A stretch of 64,000 nt of DNA from Candidatus Eremiobacterota bacterium (GCA_031082125.1 JAVHLM010000005.1:222617-286616); one strand, 5' to 3'; numbered from the stretch's first letter, positions 36,115-46,049 are shown. Numbers and translations are program-made. Notes: generated by a model from the sequence alone, not told the origin.

Positions 36115-36216
36115 CTGGATTGGCCTCCCGTGAGGCATCTTTATACTCCAGAGCATACCTGATGGCATCATTATACTTGAGGGTATAATGCGCGTCAGTA
36201 TATCCAGCACACTTGC
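36115..36216 (-). repeat. Dispersed YTLKYNDA/YALEYKDA element, copy B (best preserved)
   Basis: Minus-strand reading gives codons YTDAHYTLKYNDAIRYALEY then KDA, with two ten-codon units (YTLKYNDAIR, YALEYKDASR). A 67-codon frame at 36035-36238 spans it and could be a remnant gene; it has no obvious ribosome site. The same element lies at 50495-50556 and, decayed, at 11103-11215. Confidence 0.55.
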
Positions 36217-36264
36217 ACCAGTTTATTTGCACGCTCATACTGCGGGAGAGGTTAGCGGCAGGCC

Positions 36265-38073
36265 GTGGGAAAAAGAATAGAAGAGCTTCTTGAAAGCTTC
36301 AGGCGAAAAGAGGCAGCCTATGACGTAGTGCTTGTCCACCTGGACAGCTTTTACCTGATAGCCCGGGGAAATCCCGGGCTTCTCTCCCTCGCTGCGGTGC
36401 TGCACCGTGAAGGCTTCACGGTGAAAGTCCTCACGCCGCTTGATTTATTCAGCCTCTCCCTCAGTGACATCGAGGGCTTTTTCACTGCTTCCCGCCCCTC
36501 GGTCATAGGCTTCTACACCAACTCTGACAATATTTTCCCCGTCAAGGATCTCGCGAGGAAGGCAAAGAAATGGGTTCCCTCGGCAAAAATAATTGCAGGG
36601 GGGCCTCTTGCCTCGGCGCTGGGCGAAGAGCTCCTCTCATGGCCCTTTTTTGACGCCCTTATCCCTGGAGAGGGCGAGGAGGGGATCGTGGCCTATGCAA
36701 AATACCTGGTAAGGGGAGAGGGGACCCTCGGGGGAGTCCCATCCATGATCTACAGGAGCGGTGCCCAGGTTTTAAAGAATCCTCAGGCACCCCTCATCGA
36801 GGATCTTGACAGCCTTCCCCTTCCCGATCATGCCCTCACAAGCGTCGGCCGTCCCCAGGTGCTCACCATCACCTCGGGTCGAGGGTGCCCTTTTGGCTGC
36901 GCATTCTGTTTCCAGGTGGTCCATGGAAGGCGCTACCGCTTCCGGTCGCCTGAGCATGTGGTAGCAGAGATCACAGAGAATCTTGAGCGCTATAATCTCA
37001 ACGTGTTCTCCCTGGGCGACGACACCTTTGTGGCCAATCCCCCGAGAGTCAGGAAGATCTGCGAGCTTCTCGGCGAGTATCGGAAGAAGTCAGAAAGAGA
37101 TTTTGCCTTTTACTGCGAAGGCCGTGCCGATATCTTCTCCCGCTCCCCCGATCTGCTGGACACCCTCAGGGAGGCAGGCCTCATAAGGCTCCAGGTGGGC
37201 ATCGAGTCAGGCGATCAGTCTGTCATTGACGCTTACAGGAAGGGGATCACCCTTGGCCAAGTGGAGGACCTGGTGGCCCATGCCGCCAGGCTTGGAGGTA
37301 TGTCCCTTGTGGGCCATTTCATCGTGGGAGGGGCTTTTGAGACGGAGAAGACCGTCAGGAAGAGCATTGATTTCGCCAGGCACCTCATAGAGATGGCCCC
37401 CGGCGTGTTTGAGACCGGCGTGGGCTTTTTCTGCCCTTACCCTGGCACGGAAATCTCCATGAGACCATCGGATTTTGATATAATAGTAAAAGATCCCCTT
37501 TTTCTTGACAATCTCTCGACGCTTGAAGCTTCATGCGCGACAAAATCCCTTTCCATAGAGCGTCTCAGGGTGCTCAGGCAGATTTTTCACCGGGAGATTG
37601 ACAAGGTGATGAAGCGCACCTGCGGGAAAATTCCTTACAGGAGGGTCTGCGATCACTTCCGGTGGGCTCAACGGTATGGCCTTACCTCCTTCCGGTATAG
37701 TTACCTCCGTGAGCACGAGGCTCTGAACAAGTATTTCTTCCACCTTGGCAGCCCCCGCTTTTTTCGTATCGAGGATTTTGGCAGGCGCTCCCTCGATGAA
37801 ATCATTCCCATGAGGACTCTGGCCCTCCTGGAATACGATAATGAAGGGAGAAGCCTTTTGCTGCGGGGATCGACCCGTTCCATGAAACTTCAGGACCCCC
37901 GGCAGATTTTTATCTACAGGCGAAGCTGCGGAAAGCAGAGCCTTGCCGCCATCGCCTCTGAGTTCAGGGAGAGGTTTGAGCCTGAGGCCGAGGTGGAATC
38001 GCTGGTGAGCCACTATTTTCTCCCTTTCTACAAAAAGCTCGAAAAGCACTATTATATGAATTTTTATCAATAG
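36265..38073 (+). CDS. B12-binding radical SAM protein with C-terminal PqqD-like region
   Basis: 602 residues from a GTG. Residues about 18-150 form a cobalamin-binding-type fold (VIGFYTNSDNIFPVKDLARK, then IIAGGPLASALGEEL). Residues about 195-400 form the radical SAM domain with Cys208, 212 and 215 (GRGCPFGCAFCF), CEGRADIFSR and LQVGIESGDQSV. A long C-terminal part follows. Its last 70 residues (RQIFIYRRSCGKQSLAAIAS, EVESLVSHYFLPFYKKLE) resemble the winged fold of PqqD/RRE domains, seen in peptide-modifying enzymes. The substrate is unknown. The gene is followed after 3 bases by an exported AMIN/glycosidase gene. Confidence 0.75.
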   Translation: MGKRIEELLESFRRKEAAYDVVLVHLDSFYLIARGNPGLLSLAAVLHREGFTVKVLTPLDLFSLSLSDIEGFFTASRPSVIGFYTNSDNIFPVKDLARKAKKWVPSAKIIAGGPLASALGEELLSWPFFDALIPGEGEEGIVAYAKYLVRGEGTLGGVPSMIYRSGAQVLKNPQAPLIEDLDSLPLPDHALTSVGRPQVLTITSGRGCPFGCAFCFQVVHGRRYRFRSPEHVVAEITENLERYNLNVFSLGDDTFVANPPRVRKICELLGEYRKKSERDFAFYCEGRADIFSRSPDLLDTLREAGLIRLQVGIESGDQSVIDAYRKGITLGQVEDLVAHAARLGGMSLVGHFIVGGAFETEKTVRKSIDFARHLIEMAPGVFETGVGFFCPYPGTEISMRPSDFDIIVKDPLFLDNLSTLEASCATKSLSIERLRVLRQIFHREIDKVMKRTCGKIPYRRVCDHFRWAQRYGLTSFRYSYLREHEALNKYFFHLGSPRFFRIEDFGRRSLDEIIPMRTLALLEYDNEGRSLLLRGSTRSMKLQDPRQIFIYRRSCGKQSLAAIASEFRERFEPEAEVESLVSHYFLPFYKKLEKHYYMNFYQ

Positions 38074-38076
38074 CCT

Positions 38077-39921
38077 ATGAAACAGATGGCCTTCAAGTCA
38101 ATTATAACGCTGGTTCTTCTTTGCGCCGCCCTTTCCCCAGCCTTCGGTGATGGGCCGAGTACTCTCAATGCAATAAGAAGCTCTCTGGGACAGGAAAAAG
38201 TCCGCATGGTCCTTGATTTTGACCGGCTTCCCCCTCATTACCGGGTCTATCAGCTTCAAAATCCCGCGCGTCTTGTGGTGGATCTGCCTGCCTGCGGCTT
38301 CGATCAGAGCGCTGCGAGAGGAAAGGACTACAAGGACAGCCTGGTGCAGGGATGGCGCCTTGTAAAGGAGAATTTCAGGCGCGCGCGCATGGAGGTAGCC
38401 CTCCACTACGAGGTTCCCCCTGAGAATATCAAGGTGATGCTGCTGAAAGACGAATCGCCTCAAAGGCTTGTCATTGACGTGGAAAAATGCTTCTACAGGG
38501 CGGGTGAGAGCGCCGTCACCTCCGACGTCAGATGGAAGTGGGTTGAACGCGCCACAAGGGAGGGCTACGCCCTTATCAACGAGCTTGTCCTCGACCCGGC
38601 AAAGGGAAATGCCTCACTCAGGCTTGCCCTTGCGAATGACAACAACACGAGCCGTGAAAAGACCACTGCCATGAGGAAGCGCCTTGACGCCCTCGCTGCC
38701 GTGAACGGAGGTTTTTTTTCCACCAAGGGGGGAGCTCTCGGCCTCGTGTACAATGAAGGGAAAGTGATTGCCGGGCCGGTCTCAACCAGGCCTCCGCGCA
38801 CAGTCCTTGCGGTCATGGAGAATAAGAAGGTGCTTTTTGAGAAGCTTGTGGTCCGTGACAATACTCTGCTGACCCTGGAAGGCAGGCCTCTCAGGAAGGT
38901 TGATTTTGCTCTCGGCGGCGGCCCAAGGCTCATAAGGGACGGTACCGTAGACGTCACTGCCGATGAAGAGGGCCTGGGCAAGTCCGGGAATGATATCACC
39001 AGGAGAGCCGGGAGGACCGCTTTTGCCCTTGACAGGCGGGGGCATCTCCATATCTATACGGTCACCGGCTTCTCTGAGAGCCACAATGCCGGCATGAAAC
39101 TGGAAGAACTGGCCCTTTACCTGAAGGAACACTCCATGGTGCAGGCCATGTGCGTTGACGGCGGCAATTCATCGGTGATGGATATCATGGGGTACGACGT
39201 GAGCAGGGGAGCGGGGAACAGGAATCCAGAGAGGCCTGTGGGAAATGGAATCCTCCTGGTGGATTCATCACCGCGCCTTTTACCTTACCAGTTTGAAGAG
39301 GTGCGGTGCTCTCCTGAAAGCATTCCAGCTGACGGGAAAAGCTTTGCCGAGCTCTCGGTGAAAGTGAAGGACGGAAAGGGGAAGACAGTCCCTGACGGCA
39401 CCGTGGTGAGATTCCGCGCATCCCGCGGCGTGATAGCCCCCTGGGTGAGCACAAGAAACGGCGTAGCCAAGAACAGGCTTCACTCGGCAGGTTTCCCCGG
39501 TAAAGCCACTGTGGAGATTGAGTGCGGTCTTGGCGGGCCCGAGCCTCTTTTCGTTGAGTTCCTTCCGGGAAGCCTGGCAGAGTTCCATGTGAAAGCCTCA
39601 CCTCTCAAAGGGACATTGAAGGAGAAAAAGCCATCGGGATCTGACGCAGATGGTGAGGCTCCCCTCCAGGCATCTGATTCAGCCTGCACAGTCGAAGTCA
39701 TCACGGAAGACCAGTACCGTAATCTCCTGCCAGGCGTCGAAGTGCAGTTTGATGTGCTTGAGAGGGATACCCTCAAAGCATCAAGAAAACTCATGACCGA
39801 AGGGAAGGGGAGTGCCCTGGTGCAGCTGGGGGGCCTGCAGGAGGGAATGACACTGAAAGTCACCTGCGGGGGCCTTCCTCCCCGGACATACCGGCTTTCT
39901 GCCGAAGAAATAGAGGATTGA
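38077..39921 (+). CDS. Exported AMIN / phosphodiester glycosidase (NAGPA) / Ig-like protein
   Basis: 614 residues. Signal peptide to about residue 24. Residues 30-145 are an AMIN domain (LNAIRSSLGQEKVRMVLDF ... RLVIDVEK), usual for targeting to peptidoglycan. Residues about 165-410 are a phosphodiester glycosidase (NAGPA) domain: LDALAAVNGGFFSTKGG, then VDGGNSSVMDIMG and GNGILLVD. Residues about 415-510 look like an invasin-type Ig domain (IPADGKSFAELSVKVKDG, TVPDGTVVRF). It is probably a periplasmic enzyme acting on envelope phosphodiester-linked sugars. Its start is 3 bases after the radical SAM stop, suggesting one transcript. Confidence 0.85.
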   Translation: MKQMAFKSIITLVLLCAALSPAFGDGPSTLNAIRSSLGQEKVRMVLDFDRLPPHYRVYQLQNPARLVVDLPACGFDQSAARGKDYKDSLVQGWRLVKENFRRARMEVALHYEVPPENIKVMLLKDESPQRLVIDVEKCFYRAGESAVTSDVRWKWVERATREGYALINELVLDPAKGNASLRLALANDNNTSREKTTAMRKRLDALAAVNGGFFSTKGGALGLVYNEGKVIAGPVSTRPPRTVLAVMENKKVLFEKLVVRDNTLLTLEGRPLRKVDFALGGGPRLIRDGTVDVTADEEGLGKSGNDITRRAGRTAFALDRRGHLHIYTVTGFSESHNAGMKLEELALYLKEHSMVQAMCVDGGNSSVMDIMGYDVSRGAGNRNPERPVGNGILLVDSSPRLLPYQFEEVRCSPESIPADGKSFAELSVKVKDGKGKTVPDGTVVRFRASRGVIAPWVSTRNGVAKNRLHSAGFPGKATVEIECGLGGPEPLFVEFLPGSLAEFHVKASPLKGTLKEKKPSGSDADGEAPLQASDSACTVEVITEDQYRNLLPGVEVQFDVLERDTLKASRKLMTEGKGSALVQLGGLQEGMTLKVTCGGLPPRTYRLSAEEIED

Positions 39922-39931
39922 AAGGAATACT

Positions 39932-40426
39932 ATGGCTGCAAGAAGGAAAAAGGATGCTGAAAAGCCCCCTCAAAAAAGCATCCTCTCGGTGGGGACCAGG
40001 ATGTTTCCCTTTGGGAGCACGGGATGGGGATGGGATCCCCTGCTTGGTCTCGAAAGTGTGAGGCTTACCATGAACGGTCTTCTTGCAAGCCTGTTCCCCA
40101 GGAGCCGCACCTTTTTTCCGCAGCAGCCCTGGGAGCCCCCCCTTGATGTCTACCTTAGGAAAGGAGCCCTCGTCGTGGAAGCGATTCTCCCGGGAGTGAG
40201 AAAAGAGGATGTATCGATGCACCTGACTTCCACGCTCCTCATAATCGATGGCCATGTCCCTGAGGCCCAGGGCGTTGAGGAAAAGGATTTCATCACCAGG
40301 GAGAGGAATGTAGGGCGCTTCTGCAGGTCGTTTCCACTGCCATGCGCCGTCGTTCCCGAATCTCTCTATGCAGAGCAGAGGGAGGGTATCATAAGGCTCT
40401 TTCTCTCCCTCGAAAAGGAAGAATAG
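39932..40426 (+). CDS. Hsp20/alpha-crystallin-family small heat-shock protein
   Basis: 164 residues. The alpha-crystallin domain starts at about WEPPLDVYLRKGALVVEAIL, then PGVRKEDVSMHL, and FITRERNVGRFCRSFPLP, ending in IRLFLSL. The classical A-x-x-x-n-GVL motif is changed to EGIIRLFL, normal for divergent members. It acts as an ATP-independent chaperone. Ten bases separate it from the exported protein gene, so it is probably co-transcribed. Confidence 0.85.
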   Translation: MAARRKKDAEKPPQKSILSVGTRMFPFGSTGWGWDPLLGLESVRLTMNGLLASLFPRSRTFFPQQPWEPPLDVYLRKGALVVEAILPGVRKEDVSMHLTSTLLIIDGHVPEAQGVEEKDFITRERNVGRFCRSFPLPCAVVPESLYAEQREGIIRLFLSLEKEE

Positions 40427-40484
40427 CGCCGTGCAGGCACGGGATGCACACCAGATTCTATTTTAAATATAAGGAGATGAAGAT

Positions 40485-41777
40485 ATGGATATCACCATAG
40501 TGGGAGCAGGATATGTAGGGCTTGTATCGGGCGCCTGTTTCGCAGAGCTGGGCCACAAGGTCATGTGCATTGATAACAACGAGAAAAAGATTGAGATGCT
40601 TGAAAAAGGGATCATCCCTTTCTATGAGCCGGGGCTTGAGGAGCTGGTGAAGGCCAACAAAAGGGAGCAGCGCCTCCTCTTTTCCACACAGATCAAGGAT
40701 GGCGTTGACCACGGCCTTATCATCTTCATCGCTGTCGATACTCCCTCCAAGACAAGCGGCGAGGCAGATCTCTCCTTCGTGGAAGAAGTGTCGAGGCAGA
40801 TTGCCGAGCACATGAAAGAATACAGGCTTATCGTGGAGAAGAGCACGGTGCCCGTGCAGACCGGCGAATGGGTAATGAAGACCATAAGGGAGTCCGTCAG
40901 CCCCGGCGTGCAGTTTGACGTGGCCTCCAATCCGGAGTTCCTGAGGGAAGGGACGGCCATAGACGACTTTCTCAGCCCCGACAGGGTGGTCCTGGGAGTG
41001 ACCAGCGAAAAGGCCGCCACGCTCCTCGTAAGCCTCTATGAGCCTCTCAACGCGCCCCTTCTGATCACCGACATCAGGAGCGCGGAGCTTATCAAGCACT
41101 CTGCCAATGCCTACCTTGCCATGAAGATCTCCTTCATCAATTCGATTGCGAATATCTGCGACATTGTGGGCGCCGATGTCCACAAGGTGGCACGGGGAAT
41201 TGGCCTTGACAAGCGCATAGGAATGCACTTCCTCCAGGCCGGTGCAGGGTACGGAGGCTCATGCTTCCCCAAAGATGTGTCGGCTTTCATCAACATCTCC
41301 GATCAGCTCGGATACGATTTCCAGATTCTGAAAGCGGTCCAGAAGGTGAACTCCCACCAGCAGAAGGTAGTGGTGGAGAAGCTCCGCCATGGCCTCGGGG
41401 AGCTCAAGGGAAAGACCGTGGCGGTGCTTGGCCTTGCCTTCAAGCCCAACACCGATGACCTGAGGAATGCTCCGTCCCTTACGATAATCAAGCACCTCAG
41501 GAATGAAGGCGCCCTGGTGAAGGCCTGCGATCCAGTGGCGCTGGAGAGGGCAAAGGAGCTTCTCAAGGGCATAGAATTCTTCTCGGACCCGTACGAGGCT
41601 GCCCGCGGCGCCGATGCCCTCATCGTGGTGACCGACTGGTCTGAGTTCAAGCACCTGGATTTTGCCCGCCTCAAGGAGGTCATGAAGCGCCCTCTCATTG
41701 TTGACGGGAGAAATATCTACGATGCGGCCCGCATGAGGGCCCTGGGCTTCAATTATACGGGAATCGGGCGCCAATGA
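40485..41777 (+). CDS. ugd: UDP-glucose 6-dehydrogenase
   Basis: 430 residues; oxidises UDP-glucose to UDP-glucuronate using NAD. The N-terminal Rossmann fold has GAGYVGLVSGACFAELGH. EKSTVPVQTGEW, then FLREGTAIDDF and HSANAYLAMKISFIN are typical. The catalytic Cys260 lies in GYGGSCFPKDVSAF. A strong AAGGAGA precedes the ATG. Supplies precursors for polysaccharide made by membrane transferases such as those at 6062 and 8871 (inference). UDP-glucose dehydrogenase is the best fit, but a UDP-sugar or GDP-mannose dehydrogenase cannot be fully excluded. Confidence 0.92.
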   Translation: MDITIVGAGYVGLVSGACFAELGHKVMCIDNNEKKIEMLEKGIIPFYEPGLEELVKANKREQRLLFSTQIKDGVDHGLIIFIAVDTPSKTSGEADLSFVEEVSRQIAEHMKEYRLIVEKSTVPVQTGEWVMKTIRESVSPGVQFDVASNPEFLREGTAIDDFLSPDRVVLGVTSEKAATLLVSLYEPLNAPLLITDIRSAELIKHSANAYLAMKISFINSIANICDIVGADVHKVARGIGLDKRIGMHFLQAGAGYGGSCFPKDVSAFINISDQLGYDFQILKAVQKVNSHQQKVVVEKLRHGLGELKGKTVAVLGLAFKPNTDDLRNAPSLTIIKHLRNEGALVKACDPVALERAKELLKGIEFFSDPYEAARGADALIVVTDWSEFKHLDFARLKEVMKRPLIVDGRNIYDAARMRALGFNYTGIGRQ

Positions 41778-41791
41778 CGGGCCGCGGCCTC

Positions 41792-42760
41792 TCAGACCAG
41801 CTCAAGCTTCTCGAAGGCGAAGGCCGCAGTTCCTATCATGCCCGCATCCTTCCCGAACCTTGCGGTGACAATCTCCGTGAAATCAGGGGGCACCATCCTG
41901 GCCCTCGATGTGAGCTCTTCCTTCAGGGCAGGCAGGAAAAACTCTATTGCTCTTGATACTCTGCCAGCCATGAGGATCCTCCGGGGATTCAGCACGGTGA
42001 TGATGCTGGCGAGCCCCCTTCCCAGGTATATTCCCGTTTCGCGCCAGATTTCCAGGGCAAGGGCATCGCCCTCTCTTGCGGCCTCAAAAACTTTTTTCGA
42101 GGTGATCTCGGGAGCATCCCTGAGAATGCTGGATGCTCCACGCTTGAGAGCTTCCATCGCCCTCCTTGCGACGCCGGGGCCTGAAGAGAAGGCTTCCATG
42201 CATCCCTTGTTTCCGCACCCGCAGAGGGGGCCCTCGGGCTCCACGGTGATGTGGCCGATCTCGCCGGCACCTTCAATGGCGCCGAGGACCAGTTTCCCGT
42301 TGGCCACCACCCCGCCCCCGATTCCCGTGCCGAGGGCCATACAGATAAAGTCATTGAAGCCTCTTCCGTTTCCGAAGCACTTCTCCCCCACAGTCATCGC
42401 CCTCACATCATTGATGATGAAGACGGGGACATGGAGAAGGCTCTCGAGGGGCTCCCTGACCTGCACCTCCCGCCATTTCAGGTTGGGAGCGAAGATGCAG
42501 ACTCCCCGCTCTCCGTCAGTCCTGCCCGGGATTCCCATGCCGATACCCTTCACAATGGCATGGACGCCGGAGATTTTTTCCAGGGTCTCCTGGATGACCG
42601 GCACAATGTCGCCTGAGAGTATCTCGTCGGCCGACTTGTTGTTATCTATGTCCCGCTCGGAAAACTGCAGGAGTGTACCTTTCTGATCGACTGCAGCAGC
42701 CGATACATGGCTCCCGCCCAGGTCAACGCCTATTACGATAGGTTTTCCCTCTGCTGTCAT
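41792..42760 (-). CDS. ROK-family sugar kinase (glucokinase-like)
   Basis: 322 residues. The ATP site is GVDLGGSHVSAAAV, the ROK zinc motif is CGCGNKGCMEA, and EIGHITVEPEG and the catalytic region IINDVRAMTVGE are present. The family phosphorylates glucose or an amino sugar at C6. It is followed, 22 bases apart on the same strand, by the PGI/PMI gene upstream (43862 to 42783), suggesting a joint role in hexose entry to glycolysis and sugar-nucleotide supply. No ROK HTH domain is present, so it is an enzyme rather than a repressor. Confidence 0.88.
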   Translation of the reverse strand: MTAEGKPIVIGVDLGGSHVSAAAVDQKGTLLQFSERDIDNNKSADEILSGDIVPVIQETLEKISGVHAIVKGIGMGIPGRTDGERGVCIFAPNLKWREVQVREPLESLLHVPVFIINDVRAMTVGEKCFGNGRGFNDFICMALGTGIGGGVVANGKLVLGAIEGAGEIGHITVEPEGPLCGCGNKGCMEAFSSGPGVARRAMEALKRGASSILRDAPEITSKKVFEAAREGDALALEIWRETGIYLGRGLASIITVLNPRRILMAGRVSRAIEFFLPALKEELTSRARMVPPDFTEIVTARFGKDAGMIGTAAFAFEKLELV

Positions 42761-42782
42761 GGGAGGCCTCCTCGTCCAGTAA

Positions 42783-43862
42783 TTATTTTTTGCCCTTCGA
42801 AAGCGTGCTCAGTCTCTTTTTCATTTCAGTGATGACATCTATTGACGTGGGATTGGTGCCGTAAAGGAGCGCGAGGTAGGTGCTCGCGAGGTCGCCGAGA
42901 AATACGAGGGACATGAGCTTCGCAAGAGCCGAGGTGCCCCTTGACCAGAGATGGTCGGTGGTGGTTTTCCCGCTGATAATCTCCTCGGTGAAGTCAATCC
43001 GCGTTTTGATAGGCTCCGGTTCTCCGCTGTCCCTGAGGAAGCACACGTGAAAAGCCTTCTGGGGAATGAAGCTGTGGGCCCATCCCACGATCTCGTTGTG
43101 ATTCAGCTCGGGAAATCTCTCCGTGTAGCAGAGGGACTTTCCATTCTCGTTGAACTGTGTTTTCCACCTGTAGGCCACGGCGGCTGATGCATCGCTTGAC
43201 CCGAAGACGATGGGCACCTTGCCTGCGATTCTTGTTGCGAGCCTCTTGGCCTCGTTTTTCTCCAGGGGCACGCGGGGGTGCCACTCCTCGCGAAGGGACT
43301 CAAGCAGGGCGATGGTCTCGGTGATTTCCTTATCATGGGGAGGCGCGATGCCGGTTTTTTCCAGGGCGGCAAGCAGAGCCCCATGGAGATGGCCCAGGGC
43401 GGCGCGCGGCGGATAGCCTGAAGGAACCTCAATGAATGGGGCTCCCATGGCCAGGGCTCTCTGTCTGAGGCTCCCCCCGGAGGCCACGCAGATGACCTGG
43501 CACCCTTTGCGCGCCGCCTTGTCGAGGGCAGTGAGGGTCTCCTCCGTTTCTCCCGAATAGCTCACGGCAATGGCAAGGGTTCTGCTCCCTGCCCATGCGG
43601 GGATGTCGTAAGACTGGTTTATCTCGTAGGGTATTGCAAGCTCGTCGCGGAGGTGAGCCCTCAGCAGGTGGCCTGCCATGGCCGACCCTCCCATGCCCAG
43701 GTGGAGTATCTGAGCGGCAGAGAGGTGCGGCAGGTTGAGGGTTCTGCCTGACTCCAGAGCGTGGGCCATCTGGCCGGGAAGGTTGAGCACAAGCTCCATC
43801 ATTCCCTCTTTATCAAGCGATCCAAACTGTTCAGGCGAGTCAATATCACATGATGCGTTCAT
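42783..43862 (-). CDS. Bifunctional phosphoglucose/phosphomannose isomerase, SIS domain
   Basis: 359 residues with two SIS folds. HLGMGGSAMAGHLLRAHL, then VSYSGETEETLTALDKAARK and PSGYPPRAALGHLHGA are the marks of the bacterial/archaeal bifunctional PGI/PMI. A second SIS half follows (IVFGSSDASAAVAYRWK, FPELNHNEIVGWAHS). It interconverts glucose 6-phosphate, fructose 6-phosphate and mannose 6-phosphate. It lies upstream of the ROK kinase in the same direction, so co-expression fits. Confidence 0.88.
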   Translation of the reverse strand: MNASCDIDSPEQFGSLDKEGMMELVLNLPGQMAHALESGRTLNLPHLSAAQILHLGMGGSAMAGHLLRAHLRDELAIPYEINQSYDIPAWAGSRTLAIAVSYSGETEETLTALDKAARKGCQVICVASGGSLRQRALAMGAPFIEVPSGYPPRAALGHLHGALLAALEKTGIAPPHDKEITETIALLESLREEWHPRVPLEKNEAKRLATRIAGKVPIVFGSSDASAAVAYRWKTQFNENGKSLCYTERFPELNHNEIVGWAHSFIPQKAFHVCFLRDSGEPEPIKTRIDFTEEIISGKTTTDHLWSRGTSALAKLMSLVFLGDLASTYLALLYGTNPTSIDVITEMKKRLSTLSKGKK

Positions 43863-44099
43863 TTTTCCTCCAGGCTCACAGGAAATGAAGACTTCGTACC
43901 TCTCATCCCGGCAGGACGGGGCACTTCTCGGAAAATTCGCGAATGGCGGTGAAAACTCATCCTTTTCCCCCGACTTTTTTCACTGGAGGCCCTCTGCCCG
44001 GGAAATCCCTCACGGCAAAGGGGTGAGAGGTTTTTTCCCGGGGAAAGAGAACTATACGGAAACAAGAGTATACTCAAATCGTCGGGTGCGAGGAATCAA

Positions 44100-45290
44100 A
44101 TGGCAAATGTTGTGATGAAGCATGTAAAAAAGATATATTCGGGCACACAGGCCATAAAAAAGGCATGGTGGGAGCTCTGGAAGCCCAGCGCCGAAAAGCG
44201 TGACGTCCATGTCATCAAGGATGTCACCCTTGAGATTAATGACGGCGAGTTCATGGTCCTTGTGGGCCCCTCGGGGTGCGGCAAGTCAACGGCCCTGAGG
44301 ATGATTGCCGGTCTCGAGGAGGTGACTGAGGGAGAGATATTCATAGGGGAACAGATGGTGAACGAGGTGTCGCCGAAGGACAGGGATATCGCCATGGTCT
44401 TTCAGAACTACGCCCTTTATCCCCATATGGATGTTTACGAGAACATGGCCTTCGGCCTGAAGCTCCGAAAGTTTCCCAAGGAAGAGATAGACAAACGCGT
44501 CCAGGAGGCAGCAGAGCTTCTCAGCATCAAGCATCTCCTCGCAAGAAAGCCCAAGGAGCTCTCGGGAGGCCAGCGTCAGCGGGTGGCCATGGGAAGGGCC
44601 ATAGTGAGGAAGCCCAAGGTTTATCTTATGGACGAGCCCCTCAGCAACCTTGACGCCAAGCTCAGGGTGCAGATGAGAGCCGAGCTTCAGAAGCTTCACC
44701 AGCGTCTTGGTGTCACCACTATCTATGTCACCCATGACCAGACGGAAGCAATGACTCTCGGGAACAGGATCGTGATTCTCAAGGACGGCATTGTGCAGCA
44801 GATTAACACGCCCCTCCATCTCTATGAGTTTCCTGCCAACAAGTTCGTTGCAGGATTCATCGGGAGCCCTTCCATGAATTTCCTGAAGGCTCGCGTGGTG
44901 AAGGACGAAGGAGGAAAGCTGAAGATTTCGGCAGAAGGCCTCGAGGTGGAGATTCCCGAAGAGAGGCTCACCGCAGCGGAGCCCCATATCGGAAAGGAAG
45001 TCCTCTTTGGCATGCGCCCCGAGGATATCCAGGACCTGCGCTTTTCAAAAGAAGATCTCAAGAGGTTCGCAGTGAATGCCCGGGTGGAGGTTTCGGAGCC
45101 CATGGGCTCCGAAGTGATGCTCCACATCAAGGTGGGTGAGGCAACCCTGGCGGCCCGCGTGGATTCACATACCGAAGCGAAGATTGGCAACGATCTCACG
45201 GTGACCTTGAACATGCACAAGATGCATCTCTTTGATCCCGAGACGGAAAGGAATCTCATTTACCAGGAAGAGGGCTTTCCTTCTTCCTGA
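44100..45290 (+). CDS. MalK/MsmX/UgpC-type sugar ABC transporter ATPase
   Basis: 396 residues. Walker [10 protein letters not shown] at about 60, Q-loop [16 protein letters not shown], signature [15 protein letters not shown], Walker [18 protein letters not shown]-loop VTHDQTEAM. The C-terminal TOBE domain holds [14 protein letters not shown] short insert ([18 protein letters not shown], about 17-34) splits strand 1 from the P-loop region. As with MsmX, no permease is adjacent, so it may serve several distant carbohydrate importers. GAGGAATCAA precedes the ATG. The 3' end overlaps the LolA-like gene by 35 bases. Confidence 0.92.
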   Translation: MANVVMKHVKKIYSGTQAIKKAWWELWKPSAEKRDVHVIKDVTLEINDGEFMVLVGPSGCGKSTALRMIAGLEEVTEGEIFIGEQMVNEVSPKDRDIAMVFQNYALYPHMDVYENMAFGLKLRKFPKEEIDKRVQEAAELLSIKHLLARKPKELSGGQRQRVAMGRAIVRKPKVYLMDEPLSNLDAKLRVQMRAELQKLHQRLGVTTIYVTHDQTEAMTLGNRIVILKDGIVQQINTPLHLYEFPANKFVAGFIGSPSMNFLKARVVKDEGGKLKISAEGLEVEIPEERLTAAEPHIGKEVLFGMRPEDIQDLRFSKEDLKRFAVNARVEVSEPMGSEVMLHIKVGEATLAARVDSHTEAKIGNDLTVTLNMHKMHLFDPETERNLIYQEEGFPSS

Positions 45291-45945
45291 AGATCTCGTC
45301 GGAAAGCTGCTGGTTTACCCTGTAGCCGGAATACTTCACGAGAGCTTTGGCAGTAAACTCCGGCAGGTCAAAGGTGATTTTCTGGCGGGTGATCAGATGA
45401 AATCCCCCGAATGAGGCAAATTCATTCTCCAGCTCCACCGTTCCCCCGTCACGGTAGGAAAGATAAAACTTCCGGGGGGTAAAATTACAGGAATCAACCC
45501 AGAGATAGACATTTTTTACATTTCCCCGGTCCGGTGCCGTCATCCTGAGAGCATAGCACTGTTTCCCTCTCTCGGTCTCGATTCCAATGACCCTGCTCTT
45601 GTAGCTCCTGTAAAGGGTCTCCGTAGGGAGTGCAGTTCTGAAGGTGCTTTCCCTTGCCTTGAGCCATGAGGGAACCCTGGTGAATTCCATTTTCACCTTG
45701 TCGGGCTTCTTGAATGAGAGCTCTGCCGTGAGAGGAAACCTCATCAGGTAGGCGTATACCGTGATATCCATAGTGGCGGTGAAATCAAGGAGCTTCCTGT
45801 TCCGATCCTTGATCTGCAAGAGCACCCATGAAGCGTCGGGAAGCGACTTTTTAAGGGGCGCCGTGCCGGGGGAGGCAGGCACCGCAGGGAATGAAAAGAA
45901 CAGGGTGGTGAGAAGGAAGAGAATGAGACCAAGGCGGCGATCCAT
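45256..45945 (-). CDS. LolA-like exported protein
   Basis: 229 residues. Signal peptide ([18 protein letters not shown]), then a fold rich in beta strands similar to the LolA/outer-membrane lipoprotein-sorting family: [35 protein letters not shown], and [18 protein letters not shown]. The family carries hydrophobic cargo in the periplasm, consistent with two membranes. A specific lipoprotein-carrier role is not proven. Convergent overlap of 35 bases with the ABC ATPase. Confidence 0.65.
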   Translation of the reverse strand: MDRRLGLILFLLTTLFFSFPAVPASPGTAPLKKSLPDASWVLLQIKDRNRKLLDFTATMDITVYAYLMRFPLTAELSFKKPDKVKMEFTRVPSWLKARESTFRTALPTETLYRSYKSRVIGIETERGKQCYALRMTAPDRGNVKNVYLWVDSCNFTPRKFYLSYRDGGTVELENEFASFGGFHLITRQKITFDLPEFTAKALVKYSGYRVNQQLSDEIFRKKESPLPGK

Positions 45946-46049
45946 TAAGAGGTATTCGTCCGCCTCTGCCTAGTCCCTCCTTTTTCCCGGGTGACGGCGG
46001 CAGCGGCACGCTCTGAAGGATAATGGGAGCGGCCGTGGAAGTACTTGAT

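Noticed and set aside
36035..36238. 67-codon minus-strand ORF containing the YALEY repeat
   Set aside because: No ribosome site, and its 3' end overlaps the STAS gene end by 6 bases. Treated as repeat/remnant rather than a gene.
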